Positions 1-8,367 of a DNA stretch of 64,000 bases are shown one piece after another (position 1 is the first letter of the stretch; each line of letters starts with the position of its first letter). A program made the translations under genes and the position numbers. The notes under the pieces were generated by a model that did not search any database, had not been told where the DNA came from, and saw only the letters and a program-made list of their open reading frames with translations. The DNA comes from JARRQB01 sp965368585 (GTDB taxonomy: Bacteria > Pseudomonadota > Gammaproteobacteria > Chromatiales > Chromatiaceae), in contig CBDUNM010000005.1 in the NCBI GenBank assembly GCA_965368585.1, positions 7,786 through 71,785 of the forward strand, given 5' to 3'.

Positions 1-94
1 TGCTCGCCGGCCTGCTGCTACTTTGCTCATCCTGGTGTGCCTGTTCGGGTTCATGGAACGGCACGATAAAGGGCGAGGCTTAAGGGAACCTTAA
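1..94 (+). CDS. C-terminal end of a possible membrane protein (partial)
   Basis: Reading from base 2, the frame is open to a TAA at 92-94. It encodes a hydrophobic stretch (LLILVCLFGF) followed by a basic tail, as at the end of an inner-membrane protein. Only about 30 residues are visible, so no family can be named, and the other frames are also partly open. A perfect 7-bp inverted repeat (CTTAAGG / CCTTAAG, 79-95) overlaps the stop codon. Confidence 0.3.
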   Translation, partial: ARRPAATLLILVCLFGFMERHDKGRGLREP

Positions 95-594
95 GAGGCC
101 GGATTGCTATTCACCCCCGGCGCGGCGTCTTGACGCCGTGGCTACTCAGCCTTGTCCCGCAATTGACGATGTTCGCCAATTCAGCCTGCATGTTGCACCA
201 GTATCCGGGATGATCGCGCCGGATAGGTGCGGCTGGACGCCGCTGTGGAGCGAACGGCATAGCCGTCGCTACGACTTGAGTGAACAGCCAGTGCAGGCGT
301 GCCTGGACAAGCGAGGGCCCGGATAGATCATGGGCCGGTCACCAACCGTACCCTGCAGAAAACCCCGGAAAAAGAGGATTCGAAGCGGCTACATCGGGTT
401 TCGGTGTTTGGCCCATGATCGGCGGGTGCAACTTGCAGGTTAGCAAGTGTGGCCCTGTCGTGCGGAACGGCGCTCCTCGTTGGGCCTGCCGTCGGCGCAT
501 TGCAGGGTGTGGATCAAAGCAAAAAGGTTGCCGGCGGCGCAGAACCTGCCCGAAGGTACTGTGTACTGGAGGCCGCGAGTCGTGACGGATGCGT
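95..594. other. 500-base intergenic stretch without a convincing gene
   Basis: This lies between the possible gene end at 94 and the end of chrR (minus strand) at 595. The open frames here are short, have no Shine-Dalgarno sequence and resemble no family. It does hold small dyads: CGGCGTC/GACGCCG at 123-138 with a 2-base loop, ACTTGC/GCAAGT at 431-448, and a longer-range inverted repeat described separately. No T-rich terminator tail is visible. Confidence 0.5.
326..420. repeat. 11-bp perfect inverted repeat with 73-base spacer
   Basis: GATCATGGGCC at 326-336 is exactly mirrored by GGCCCATGATC at 410-420. The arms could pair in RNA or mark a protein-binding dyad. They lie in the non-coding space downstream of chrR. 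Function unknown. Confidence 0.45.
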
Positions 595-1257
595 TCAGAT
601 ACCAACCAGACGCGACGCGGCACGGTACAGCAGGCCGTCGAAACGCAGTGCGTCGGTGGCGGCGATCAGGGCGATACAGGGCGCGTCGTCGGCGACCGCC
701 GGCTGGTGTCCGAACGAGGTATCGGCCTGCGCGAAGTCGCCAATGCCGAACCGCCCGGATTGATCGGTGTAGGCGCCCTGCAGCACCAGAGAAAACTCTT
801 CGCCGCGATGTCCGTGGCGTGGCACGATGGTGCCTGGTTGGAACCGGAACAGCCGAGCCCAGCCGCGCCCGTGTTGCAAGCCAGGGACCACGAACTGCGC
901 CACGTTGGGCGTCAATCGCTGCCACGCCAGCTTGTCGAGCGTAACGGGAAGGTGCTTGTCCAGTGCGCTTGTCGCAGGCCGAGGCGCGACGGTATCGCTC
1001 GCCGGTGCGTCGGCTTCGCCGGCGCCGGCGCGCGCCTGAATGGCCGCCCAGCAAAGGTCGAGACTGTGCGCGGGCAGTGCAAGGCCCGCTTGTGCGTCAA
1101 ACAGGGCACCGCCCGTTTCGAGCGCGAGGAGTTGCGTCTCACTACACTGCGCGCACATCTCCAGATGGACCGTTACCACCAGCGCCAGCGCGGGGGGCAG
1201 GCTGCCGGCCGCGTAGGCGGCCACGGTCGCGTCGTCGGGATGGTGTTTAATGCTCAT
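595..1257 (-). CDS. chrR: ChrR-type zinc-binding anti-sigma factor
   Basis: This 220-residue protein should bind and silence the ECF sigma factor encoded just upstream. The N-terminal domain carries the zinc anti-sigma signature: an early His pair (HH at residues 5-6) and the H-x3-C-x2-C element (HLEMCAQC) near residues 32-39. Residues from about 105 to 205 form a cupin-like domain with P-R-H-G-H followed by E-E-F, which fits the metal-binding C-terminal half of ChrR. The start overlaps the sigma stop as ATGA (1254-1257), indicating translational coupling. In Rhodobacter sphaeroides ChrR releases RpoE on singlet-oxygen stress; whether the same signal applies here is inference. Confidence 0.88.
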   Translation of the reverse strand: MSIKHHPDDATVAAYAAGSLPPALALVVTVHLEMCAQCSETQLLALETGGALFDAQAGLALPAHSLDLCWAAIQARAGAGEADAPASDTVAPRPATSALDKHLPVTLDKLAWQRLTPNVAQFVVPGLQHGRGWARLFRFQPGTIVPRHGHRGEEFSLVLQGAYTDQSGRFGIGDFAQADTSFGHQPAVADDAPCIALIAATDALRFDGLLYRAASRLVGI

Positions 1258-1856
1258 GACGGGTTCCGCAAGGTGCGTCGAATGCTGGTGAAAGCCAGGC
1301 GAATCCTGGATTTGACGGTGCCCAGCGGCACCCTTAAGCGATCACTGATCTCGGATTGCGACAAGCCGTCCAGGTAGACGAGCTCGAGGATCGCCGCCTG
1401 CTCGCGCGGCAGGCTTTGCAGCCGGTTCATCAGTTGCAGCGCGTCGACGCGGACTTCATCGCTCAGTTGATTCGAGGGCAGGTCGTCGTGCAGGGGCAGG
1501 GCCGGAAGTTCGTCCCTGCGGTGGTCTTTTCTCAGTCGGTCGACACGCAGGTTGCGCGCGATGGAAAATACCCAGGTGCTGGGTGCGCCCAAGGCCGAGC
1601 GGTACTGGTGTGCCTTCGTCCAAACGTCGACCATGGTTTCCTGCACCAGTTCTTCGGCCTGCGTCGGGTCACTCCCGGTACGCCGCATGTAGCCGTGCAA
1701 ACGTGGACCGAAATAGTTAAAAAGGTGTTCGAAGGCCGCTTTGTCCCGCGCAGCGCCGACACGCTCCAGCCAGGCGCACAACTGGGTGCGCGAAACGGCC
1801 GGCGGGTCCTCCTGATCGCCGGTCGCCTGCTCCGCAGCGTCTTCGTGACTACGCAT
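1254..1856 (-). CDS. rpoE: ECF RNA polymerase sigma factor, RpoE/ECF11-like
   Basis: The 200-residue protein has sigma-70 region 2 (about residues 38-105, with AEELVQETMVDVW and the -10 recognition helix ending in ARNLRVDRLRK) and region 4 (about 140-195, LPREQAAILELVYLDGLSQSEISDRLRVPLGTVKSRI). It is paired with a ChrR anti-sigma gene by a 4-base overlap, the hallmark of the group that includes the Rhodobacter singlet-oxygen sigma factor. A TGATCC-N18-TATCAA promoter pattern lies immediately upstream, suggesting autoregulation. The ATG at 1856 has only a weak Shine-Dalgarno, and an overlapping seven-codon out-of-frame ORF begins 18 bases before it. Confidence 0.9.
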   Translation of the reverse strand: MRSHEDAAEQATGDQEDPPAVSRTQLCAWLERVGAARDKAAFEHLFNYFGPRLHGYMRRTGSDPTQAEELVQETMVDVWTKAHQYRSALGAPSTWVFSIARNLRVDRLRKDHRRDELPALPLHDDLPSNQLSDEVRVDALQLMNRLQSLPREQAAILELVYLDGLSQSEISDRLRVPLGTVKSRIRLAFTSIRRTLRNPS

Positions 1857-1877
1857 CGGTGTCGGTATCCATAACAG

Positions 1878-1907
1878 TTGATACGGGCAGCGGGCGGTTT
1901 TGGATCA
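1878..1907 (-). promoter_or_regulatory. Putative ECF-type autoregulatory promoter of rpoE-chrR
   Basis: Read on the minus strand, TGATCC (1907-1902) is followed by 18 bases and TATCAA (1883-1878), about 22 bases ahead of the sigma start codon. TGATCC with an 18-base spacer is the known Rhodobacter RpoE promoter arrangement. A second site with identical spacing occurs at 6481-6452. The -35 box sits in the loop of the hairpin at 1884-1918. Confidence 0.65.
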
Positions 1908-1918
1908 CCCGCTGCCCG
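1884..1918 (-). terminator. Strong hairpin between the DUF4331 gene and rpoE
   Basis: CGGGCAGCGGG (1884-1894) pairs perfectly with CCCGCTGCCCG (1908-1918) around a 13-base loop. It lies 39 bases beyond the DUF4331 stop codon on the minus strand and could end that transcript. There is no following T-run, so Rho-independent activity is uncertain. It overlaps the putative rpoE promoter. Confidence 0.5.
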
Positions 1919-1956
1919 ACGTTAACGGCACGGCGGCTTGCCTGTCGAGTCGCGCG

Positions 1957-3474
1957 TTACGGATCTTTTCGGTTGGAAGGGCCTGCATGCGGGGTGCCGG
2001 CATAGGGAAACACCTGATGGTACAGCTGGTCATTGGCCGCGATGTTATCCCCCACCAACAGCACCGACGAGTAAGTCGGACCGCTGGCGACTGCGGTCAG
2101 GGCGATGTCCACGACATCGTCGCCGAAGCGCCGCCCGTTCGGCCAGCCGCTGGATTTGACCTTGCCGTCGGCCGCGGTAACCGTGTCGCCGCCGATGAAC
2201 CCGAGCCGGTTGAACGTGGCCTGACCCGCCAGGGCGACCGGGCCGGTGGTGGTGTCGACCCGTAGTACGTCGGGAACATAGACCAGCGCCAGATCACCGC
2301 GGCCGGTTTCGGCGAGACTGGTGCCGAAGACGAAATTGATCAGGAATGCGACTTCCGGGTTCTCCGCGTAGGTAATGAAGTCCATGTCGTGCTCCGGGCT
2401 GGAACGGTTATAGTTGTCTTTGTCGGCCAGAGCGACCAGAACCTCGTTGAACAGCGGATTGCCCATGCGGTTGACCTGTACCCAGGAGCCGGCATTGATC
2501 GGTGCGCGGTTCGAACGCAGTATGCGGATGCGCTTGCGGCTGACCGATGCATAGACCCCGACGCCGGTCGCTTCGGCCACCGAAGGCACGGGGTTTGCGC
2601 TGTTGCCCAGGTCGGCGAATGCCGCCGCGTAGCGGCTGGGTGAAAGTTCGCGCAACGGAATCTGCACCCCATAGGTGAGGACATTGAAGCCCTTGAAGCC
2701 GTCCACTCCGTTGCCGTCCTGCCCCAGCCCGTCGCCGAGATCGCCGTTGTTGTCCAGAATCCGCGTATCCAGCAGGTCGAAGATCGCCGGCGTGTCGGCG
2801 TAGAAGCCGTCTTCGCGCGGGCCGGCGAATACCGCTTCGCCGGTCGAGACCGTATACAGGGTGTCGCGCGTGTAACTGTCCAGTGCACTCAGCGATGCAG
2901 CGCCGGACACCGAGCGGCCGGTCACCGGGTCGTTGTACGCGGGTGTGGTGCGCACGCCGACATTGGGCGGGGGGGTCAGTAGACCGTCGGCGACGATACT
3001 GCGTCTCCCGGCCACCGTCTTGGTGACCCGATAGGTCTGGGTGTAGTTTTGCCGGTCGTCGTCGACCGTCTGGATCGGGCCGGCGTCGTTGCCGAGGCCA
3101 TAAGACAATATGGTGTCGAGGTTCTTGTAGCCCATGTCCACCGGCGAAAACCGGAAATCGTAGCGTAGATTGGTGACGCCGGTGGACGGGTCGGTGATGT
3201 GGATGCTGTACAACGCGTCGTCGGCGAAGCGATCGTAGATGACGCCGTCACCGGGTTCGGAGAAAGGGCGCACGTTGACCACAACGTTCAGTACCTGCTC
3301 CGACGGGTCGTCGTAGCGGGTGCCGACAAAGGCGTAGACATCGGTGAGATTGGCCTGCGGATCCTGCTTGATGAGCGGTGCGTCACTGTGGCTGGCGGCC
3401 ATGGCCGACGCTGCGACGGCGGTGAGGAAGGCGGCGCTCACGGCGCTCGCCAGTCGTCTGCGGTAGGTGTACAT
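1957..3474 (-). CDS. DUF4331 secreted protein
   Basis: This 505-residue protein has a signal peptide (residues 1-26, ending AMA) followed by ASHSDAP, the N-terminal signature of DUF4331 proteins, and DVYAFVG. Further family-typical segments such as NVLTYGVQIPLREL follow in the second half. The biochemical function of the family is not established. An AGGAGA Shine-Dalgarno sits 6 bases before the ATG. It is the last gene of a minus-strand run with a small secreted protein, a HupE-like protein and a TPR protein, and lies directly upstream of rpoE-chrR, so it is probably part of that sigma factor's regulon. Confidence 0.85.
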   Translation of the reverse strand: MYTYRRRLASAVSAAFLTAVAASAMAASHSDAPLIKQDPQANLTDVYAFVGTRYDDPSEQVLNVVVNVRPFSEPGDGVIYDRFADDALYSIHITDPSTGVTNLRYDFRFSPVDMGYKNLDTILSYGLGNDAGPIQTVDDDRQNYTQTYRVTKTVAGRRSIVADGLLTPPPNVGVRTTPAYNDPVTGRSVSGAASLSALDSYTRDTLYTVSTGEAVFAGPREDGFYADTPAIFDLLDTRILDNNGDLGDGLGQDGNGVDGFKGFNVLTYGVQIPLRELSPSRYAAAFADLGNSANPVPSVAEATGVGVYASVSRKRIRILRSNRAPINAGSWVQVNRMGNPLFNEVLVALADKDNYNRSSPEHDMDFITYAENPEVAFLINFVFGTSLAETGRGDLALVYVPDVLRVDTTTGPVALAGQATFNRLGFIGGDTVTAADGKVKSSGWPNGRRFGDDVVDIALTAVASGPTYSSVLLVGDNIAANDQLYHQVFPYAGTPHAGPSNRKDP

Positions 3475-3492
3475 GGTGTTCTCCTGTCGGGG

Positions 3493-4041
3493 TTATGCCG
3501 GGTGAGCGGCGGATGGATGTTGACGTTCGACGACCCGTCGATGGGCGAGTAGGACCAGGCCCAGCGTGAACAATGCGGGTACGCCCGGCGCCGCGACGGC
3601 GCGCACCAGTCGGCTGTCCACCGTGCCGGTGAAGAGCTCGCCGCTGAGGTCGATCGCCTCGTACGTGGTCAGGGCGGCATCGGGCGGCGCGGAACTGTCA
3701 AAGCTGAACAGGCCTGTGGGCCCGCTCGGGAAAATAGGTGTGGTATCGGCGATGAAATCGAGCAGTCCGAGTCCGGCGTTGTAACTCGCCAGAAAGCCCG
3801 ACGGCGCGGTGAGCGAGCTCTCGATCAGGCCGTCGCCCAGCGGCGCATCGCTGATGGAGACCAGCAGCAGTTCCGGGATGGGATCGTCGTTCAGGACCGT
3901 GACGTCGTAATGGAACAACCCGCCCAGGTCAGTTGCCAGCGATTGGATCTGCAGCGCCTGGGCAGGGGCGATCAGGCCGGTCAGCAACAACAGCTGCAGC
4001 CCGTGCTTGAAATGGTGGAGCCGTGGTCGTATTCGCTTCAT
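3493..4041 (-). CDS. Small secreted protein with PEP-CTERM-like C-terminus
   Basis: A 182-residue protein starting at the ATG at 4041, chosen because GAGGACGAGG lies just upstream and a signal peptide follows (ending AQALQ near residue 30). The middle contains a beta-rich segment (FHYDVTVLNDDPIPELLLVSI). The end has VPALFTLGLVLLAHRR, a hydrophobic stretch followed by basic residues. That resembles an exosortase sorting tail but lacks a clear Pro-Glu-Pro, so the assignment is tentative. The gene is 18 bases upstream of the DUF4331 gene and is probably co-transcribed with it. Function unknown. Confidence 0.7.
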   Translation of the reverse strand: MKRIRPRLHHFKHGLQLLLLTGLIAPAQALQIQSLATDLGGLFHYDVTVLNDDPIPELLLVSISDAPLGDGLIESSLTAPSGFLASYNAGLGLLDFIADTTPIFPSGPTGLFSFDSSAPPDAALTTYEAIDLSGELFTGTVDSRLVRAVAAPGVPALFTLGLVLLAHRRVVERQHPSAAHPA

Positions 4042-4102
4042 TGCCTCGTCCTCTAGTTTTGTCGGTTTAGGGTCGTGTGTGTGCGGTTGCGAACCGCGTC
4101 GG

Positions 4103-5236
4103 TCACAGTGCGAGCAGTTCCAGATCGAGGCTGCGTTCGAGCAGCCATACCAGCGCGATGGCGGCGATGACGGCGGAGCCGACAGGCACGCCGGCCAACC
4201 GGTAGAGCCGGCTGGTGCGGCAGGCATAGACGAGCGGCACGAACAGCAGCACGATCGCCAACTGCCCGATCTCCACGCCGAGGTTGAACCCGGCCAGCGC
4301 GATGACGGTCGCCGTGGCGGGCAGCCCGAGGTCGAGCAGGACGGACGCAAAACCGAAGCCGTGCACCAGTCCGAGCGCGAACGCAACCGCCCACAAGCGT
4401 CCGGGCAGAAATGGACGCAGGTTGTTGATGGCCGCGATCAGCACCGTGGCCGCGATCGCCGATTCCACCCATTGGCTGGGCAGGGCGACGACCTGCAATA
4501 CAGCGAGCGAGAGCGTGATCGAGTGCGCGACGGTGAAGGCGGTCACCACCGACAGCACGTCAAGGCCGACATCTCCGGCCGACCGCGCGGCATGCCTTTG
4601 CTCGCCTGGACGGCGCAACCCGAGCGGCAGCAACAAGGTCAAAAGGAACAGGATGTGATCCATACCGATCCAGATGTGTCGGACACCTTCGACGAGATAG
4701 TCCGTGAACGATTGCAGGATGCCCGGCCGATGCAGCGCGCCCAGGATCACGCGCGGTTGGTCGGGCGAGAGCACATGGGCGTTTTCACCCGAGTCGGTCA
4801 GCACGCGCAGCAGACCGCGATGGGTGGGGTCGATATCGAACAGCAGCCCGTAGTTCAGTGCGGTCGGCACCGCGCCGGCGCAGTCCACCGACAGCGGCAA
4901 CACCGCGTAGGTGCCGTCGCTGTGATCAACCAGCTGTTGCCGACCGGCGAGCAGGTTGCAGCGAAACTGCCGGGCGAGCACGCCGAGACGCGCCGACGCG
5001 TAGGCGGCGATTGCGGTGTGGCGACCCTGGACTTCCTCCCAGGAGATCTGTCGGTCGGCGTTGCGGTCTATACCGATAGCCTGCTCAAGGTCGCGCAGGG
5101 CAATATCCCACCGCAGCTGCGCCGGTGTTACACGCAGATCCAGCGTCAGGTAGCTGTCGCTCGGTTGGTGCGCGAGGCACATGGCCGGCAGCAACGCGAG
5201 CAGCCAGGCCAGGGTATGGCGGCGCTCAGGTAGCAT
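4103..5236 (-). CDS. HupE/UreJ-like membrane protein with N-terminal EF-hand
   Basis: A 377-residue protein with a signal peptide (residues 1-22). Its extracytoplasmic part contains a textbook EF-hand loop (DRNADRQISWEE, near residue 60). The C-terminal membrane domain, from about residue 180, has the HupE/UreJ features WIGMDHILFLL, HGFGFASVL and FNLGVEIGQ. HupE/UreJ proteins are linked to nickel or other metal handling, but the longer EF-hand-bearing forms next to DUF4331 genes have no assigned substrate. The ATG at 5236 overlaps the upstream TPR gene by 11 bases, so the genes are coupled. A longer reading frame upstream of this start has no signal peptide. Confidence 0.82.
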   Translation of the reverse strand: MLPERRHTLAWLLALLPAMCLAHQPSDSYLTLDLRVTPAQLRWDIALRDLEQAIGIDRNADRQISWEEVQGRHTAIAAYASARLGVLARQFRCNLLAGRQQLVDHSDGTYAVLPLSVDCAGAVPTALNYGLLFDIDPTHRGLLRVLTDSGENAHVLSPDQPRVILGALHRPGILQSFTDYLVEGVRHIWIGMDHILFLLTLLLPLGLRRPGEQRHAARSAGDVGLDVLSVVTAFTVAHSITLSLAVLQVVALPSQWVESAIAATVLIAAINNLRPFLPGRLWAVAFALGLVHGFGFASVLLDLGLPATATVIALAGFNLGVEIGQLAIVLLFVPLVYACRTSRLYRLAGVPVGSAVIAAIALVWLLERSLDLELLAL

Positions 5237-6407
5237 CGGGCCCGCCTCCGCGCCGCAGTGCGCGGGCTTGCCGCGCCAGGCGTACGTCGATACTGCCGTT
5301 TTGTTCCAGCCAACGCACGACTGGCCGGGCGGCCGGTAAGTCGCCGGTCGCGATGGCCGCATCCAGGATCAACCGGGTGTCCGCGAATTCGCGCTGCTGC
5401 TCCCAGTTCCGCCGTGCCCGTTCGAGCGCGCGCTCGGGCCGATCGAACAGCTGGAGGTCGGCCAGCGCCGCTTCGCGCAGATGCAAGGTTTCGCCGCGCA
5501 TCGCTGACGCGGTGAAATACGCCTCGAGGCGGGCGCGGTACGCGGCGGTCTGCGGCAGGGCCAGGGCCTTGGCGGCCAGCGCGCGACGCAACAACGGCAG
5601 CGGTTCGGTGGTGTCGTCGGCAACGAGCGTGAGCACCGCCTGCGCCTCGCCCAGGCGCAGCAGCAGGTCCGCATAAGCGAGGCGTGGTCGAATGTCCGCG
5701 GGATCGAGCTGCACGGCTTGTCTTAGCGCCTCCTTGGCGGCGTCCGCGTCGTCGGCCGCTTCGGCCAGGTCCGCCAGGACGGTCAGGGACCATGGCAGCA
5801 GGCTTCGATCCCGTTCCGTGGCGTCGTCGAGTGCCCGTTGCAGCAGCCGGTAGGCGCGCGGCGCCCGCGCGGTCAAGCGCGCCGCGCCGGCAGTACAGGT
5901 GGTCAATACCAATGGACTGACCAGGTGGGTCAGGCGCCGACAGCTTTGGACCGCCGCGGCCGGGCGTCCCTGGACCTGCAGAATGACGGCGCGGGTCAAC
6001 CACGCCTGTGCATACGAGGGATCGCGCGCGACGATCTTGCTCAGCGTAACCAGGGCGTCGTCGAAGCGGTGCTGCGCCTGCTGGATCAGTGCGTGCTGAT
6101 GCAGCAGCGCCAGTGGCGGTTCAGATGCATCGAGCCAAGGTGTGATTGCCGCCAGTGCATACCCAAGGTAGCGGGCATCCCCGGTGCGCTGGCTGAGTGC
6201 GATATAGCGCTTGGCGTCGTTCTGCGCGCGCAACGGTGATACTTCGACTGAGTCTGCGGCGCCCGCCGTGCGCCAGGGCAGGCGTGGCAGTGACTGCACG
6301 ATCTCGGTGGCAGACGACGGGGTGTAGGGTTGTCCCGCAGATGCGGGGTTGAGCGCCATACCGGTAATCAGCCACAGTGTCGGCCAAGATAAATTGCTGG
6401 TGTTCAA
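5226..6407 (-). CDS. Secreted TPR-repeat protein
   Basis: This 393-residue protein begins at a TTG codon with an unusually strong Shine-Dalgarno (GGGAGGGGA, 2 bases away). The start is supported by a signal peptide ending ASAGQ near residue 26. The body is alpha-helical with TPR-like pairs (for example RFDDALVTLSKIVARDPSYAQAW at about 115-137 and AAKEALRQAVQLDPADIRPRLAYADLLLRLG at about 225-255). It heads the operon TPR-HupE-secreted protein-DUF4331 and has an ECF-type promoter pattern about 45 bases upstream. It probably acts as a periplasmic scaffold for the HupE-like partner; this is inferred from gene order. Confidence 0.78.
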   Translation of the reverse strand: MNTSNLSWPTLWLITGMALNPASAGQPYTPSSATEIVQSLPRLPWRTAGAADSVEVSPLRAQNDAKRYIALSQRTGDARYLGYALAAITPWLDASEPPLALLHQHALIQQAQHRFDDALVTLSKIVARDPSYAQAWLTRAVILQVQGRPAAAVQSCRRLTHLVSPLVLTTCTAGAARLTARAPRAYRLLQRALDDATERDRSLLPWSLTVLADLAEAADDADAAKEALRQAVQLDPADIRPRLAYADLLLRLGEAQAVLTLVADDTTEPLPLLRRALAAKALALPQTAAYRARLEAYFTASAMRGETLHLREAALADLQLFDRPERALERARRNWEQQREFADTRLILDAAIATGDLPAARPVVRWLEQNGSIDVRLARQARALRRGGGPDAT

Positions 6408-6451
6408 TCGTCCCCTCCCGTGTGCCGCGGCTGTCGGCTCTCGCTAACCAA

Positions 6452-6481
6452 GTCATACGCGGTTGGCGCGAGATTGGATCA
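6452..6481 (-). promoter_or_regulatory. Putative ECF-type promoter of the TPR-HupE-DUF4331 operon
   Basis: On the minus strand, TGATCC (6481-6476), an 18-base spacer and TATGAC (6457-6452) repeat the pattern found ahead of rpoE. The rest of the 6408-6643 intergenic space shows no gene. The position would give a leader of about 38-40 bases to the TTG start at 6407. Confidence 0.62.
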
Positions 6482-6643
6482 CCGGGTCTGCGCACACGCG
6501 GCGATGTACCAGTTACAGGGGGTATACGGGGCGGGGGGATTACGGAGGCATCAAGCCGGGAAAAGATATTTCTAACAGTTCGGACCGGTGTTGTTGGTTG
6601 ACGAGCGCGGCGTACCCGAGTCAGACGCGCATACCGCACCCGG

Positions 6644-7432
6644 TCAGTTGCCGTCCAGCATCCGGCCGATCGGCCCGAGTGCGGACCCTTCGCCCTTGTC
6701 CTTGCCGCCGCCCTGCGGCGCCGCGGCGAAGATACGGTCGGCCATGCGCGAAAAAGGCAGGCTTTGCAACCATACCCGGCCGGTGCCGCTGAGCGTCGCC
6801 ATGAACAGGCCCTCACCGCCGAACAGCATCGACTTGAGCCCGCCGGCGCGCTCGATGTCGTACTCGATCCCGTCGGTAAACGCGACCAGACAGCCGGTAT
6901 CGACGCGCAGCTTTTCTCCGCCGACCGTCTTCTCGATCACCGTACCGCCGGCTTGCACGAAGGCCATGCCGTCGCCTTCCAGCTTCTGCAGGATGAACCC
7001 CTCGCCGCCGAACAGGCCGACGCCCAGTTTGCGTTGGAAGGCGATATCGACCCGCGTACCCAGCGCCGCACACAAAAAGCAATCCTTTTGACAGGTGATG
7101 CGCTCGCCGAGCTCCGCCATGTTCAACGCCAGGACGTTTCCTGGGTAGGGCGCGGAGAACGCGACCCGCCGTTTGCGCGCGCCGGTGTTGGTGAAGTGGG
7201 TGGTGAAGATCGACTCGCCCGTGACCATGCGCTTGCCGGCCTGTAACAGCTTGCCGAACATGCCCTGCCCGGGGTCGGAACCGTCCCCCATCTTGGTGGC
7301 GAAATCGATGTCCTGTTCCAGGTAGGTGAGGGCGCCGGCTTCGGCAATGACGGTTTCGCCGGGATCGAGCTCGATCTCGACCAGTTGCATTTCCGAACCT
7401 TTGATTTCGTAGTCGACTTCATGACAGCGCAT
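6644..7432 (-). CDS. AIM24-family (TIGR00266) protein
   Basis: The 262-residue protein matches the AIM24/TIGR00266 family from end to end: an opening segment [21 protein letters not shown], a central G-E-(S)-x-F-x-x-x-F element, and the Gly-rich beta repeats typical of this double-layered barrel fold ([38 protein letters not shown]). The biochemical role of bacterial members is unknown. It has no signal peptide and should be cytoplasmic. It follows apaH on the same strand with 45 bases between, so it may be expressed with that gene block. Confidence 0.85.
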   Translation of the reverse strand: MRCHEVDYEIKGSEMQLVEIELDPGETVIAEAGALTYLEQDIDFATKMGDGSDPGQGMFGKLLQAGKRMVTGESIFTTHFTNTGARKRRVAFSAPYPGNVLALNMAELGERITCQKDCFLCAALGTRVDIAFQRKLGVGLFGGEGFILQKLEGDGMAFVQAGGTVIEKTVGGEKLRVDTGCLVAFTDGIEYDIERAGGLKSMLFGGEGLFMATLSGTGRVWLQSLPFSRMADRIFAAAPQGGGKDKGEGSALGPIGRMLDGN

Positions 7433-7477
7433 TGCTGTTGCCCTCCGCTCGCTAGTATGCCGGGGTGCGGGTTGCGC

Positions 7478-8320
7478 CTACCCAAACGCCCTGGGATCGG
7501 CCTGGCTGCGGCAGGGGTGGTGCAAGGGTTCGATGGCCGGACCGTCCAGGCGCAACGCGGTCAAGGCTCCGCCCCACAAGCAACCGGTATCCAGTGCCCA
7601 GACGTTGTGCTCGGCCCGATAACCAAGCGTTGACCAATGCCCGAAAACGATTCTCTCGTCGCTGCTGGCTCGCCCCGGATGGGTAAACCAGGGAATCAGG
7701 CCCTTTTGTTGACTGCCTGGCGGTCCTTTTTCCTTGAGGCCCAAACGGCCGTCCAAAGCGCAATAGCGCAACCGCGTCAGGCAGTTGGTGGTAAAGCGCC
7801 AGCGGTCCATACCGCTGAGATCGGCATGCCAGCGTTTCGGTTTGTTGCCGTACATCTCCTTGAAAAAGGCCGTGTAATTGTCACCACGCAACTGCTTTTC
7901 CACCTCGCGCGCGCAGGCGGCGGCGGTGGCGATATCCCATTGCGGCGGCAGGCCGGCGTGGATCATGGTGAAACCCAGTGCGGCGTCGCGGTGCAGCAAC
8001 GGCCGGTGCCGCAGCCAATGCAGCAGTTCTTCCCGGTCCTTAGCCTGCAGTATGGCCTCCACGCCGGCATCACCGTCGTGCTTGCGCCCGTTCCCGGCAT
8101 CAATGGCGAGCAGATGCAGGTCGTGATTGCCCAGCACGGTGATGGCCGCATCGCCCAGGTCGCGTACCAGGCGCAGTGTGTTGAGCGAATCGGGGCCGCG
8201 ATTGACCAAATCGCCGACGAACCACACCTGATCTGCGGCGGGCTCGAAGCGCAAAAGGTCCAAGAGCGTGCATAGTTCGCGGTAACATCCCTGTACGTCG
8301 CCTATTGCGTAAGTCGCCAC
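7478..8320 (-). CDS. apaH: Bis(5'-nucleosyl)-tetraphosphatase, symmetrical
   Basis: Cytoplasmic phosphoesterase that splits Ap4A into two ADP. At 280 residues it is the usual length. The metallophosphatase motifs are all present: GDVQG (7-11), GDLVNRG (about 36-42) and GNHD (about 64-67), followed by the paired C-terminal elements MIHAGLPP and VFGHWSTLG. In enterobacteria apaH follows apaG directly. Here a DUF2238 gene is inserted between them. Confidence 0.95.
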   Translation of the reverse strand: MATYAIGDVQGCYRELCTLLDLLRFEPAADQVWFVGDLVNRGPDSLNTLRLVRDLGDAAITVLGNHDLHLLAIDAGNGRKHDGDAGVEAILQAKDREELLHWLRHRPLLHRDAALGFTMIHAGLPPQWDIATAAACAREVEKQLRGDNYTAFFKEMYGNKPKRWHADLSGMDRWRFTTNCLTRLRYCALDGRLGLKEKGPPGSQQKGLIPWFTHPGRASSDERIVFGHWSTLGYRAEHNVWALDTGCLWGGALTALRLDGPAIEPLHHPCRSQADPRAFG

Positions 8321-8367
8321 GGTTCGATCCTGTCTGTAATCAAGGCCCTATTCTACGCACTCATCCT

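Noticed and set aside
3493..4041. Calling the secreted protein a true PEP-CTERM substrate
   Set aside because: The C-terminus has a hydrophobic helix and basic residues but lacks Pro-Glu-Pro or VPLPA, so only a resemblance is stated.
4007..5233. 408-codon plus-strand open frame
   Set aside because: Antisense to the HupE-like gene; Gln/Arg/Asp/Gly-rich with no recognisable domain.
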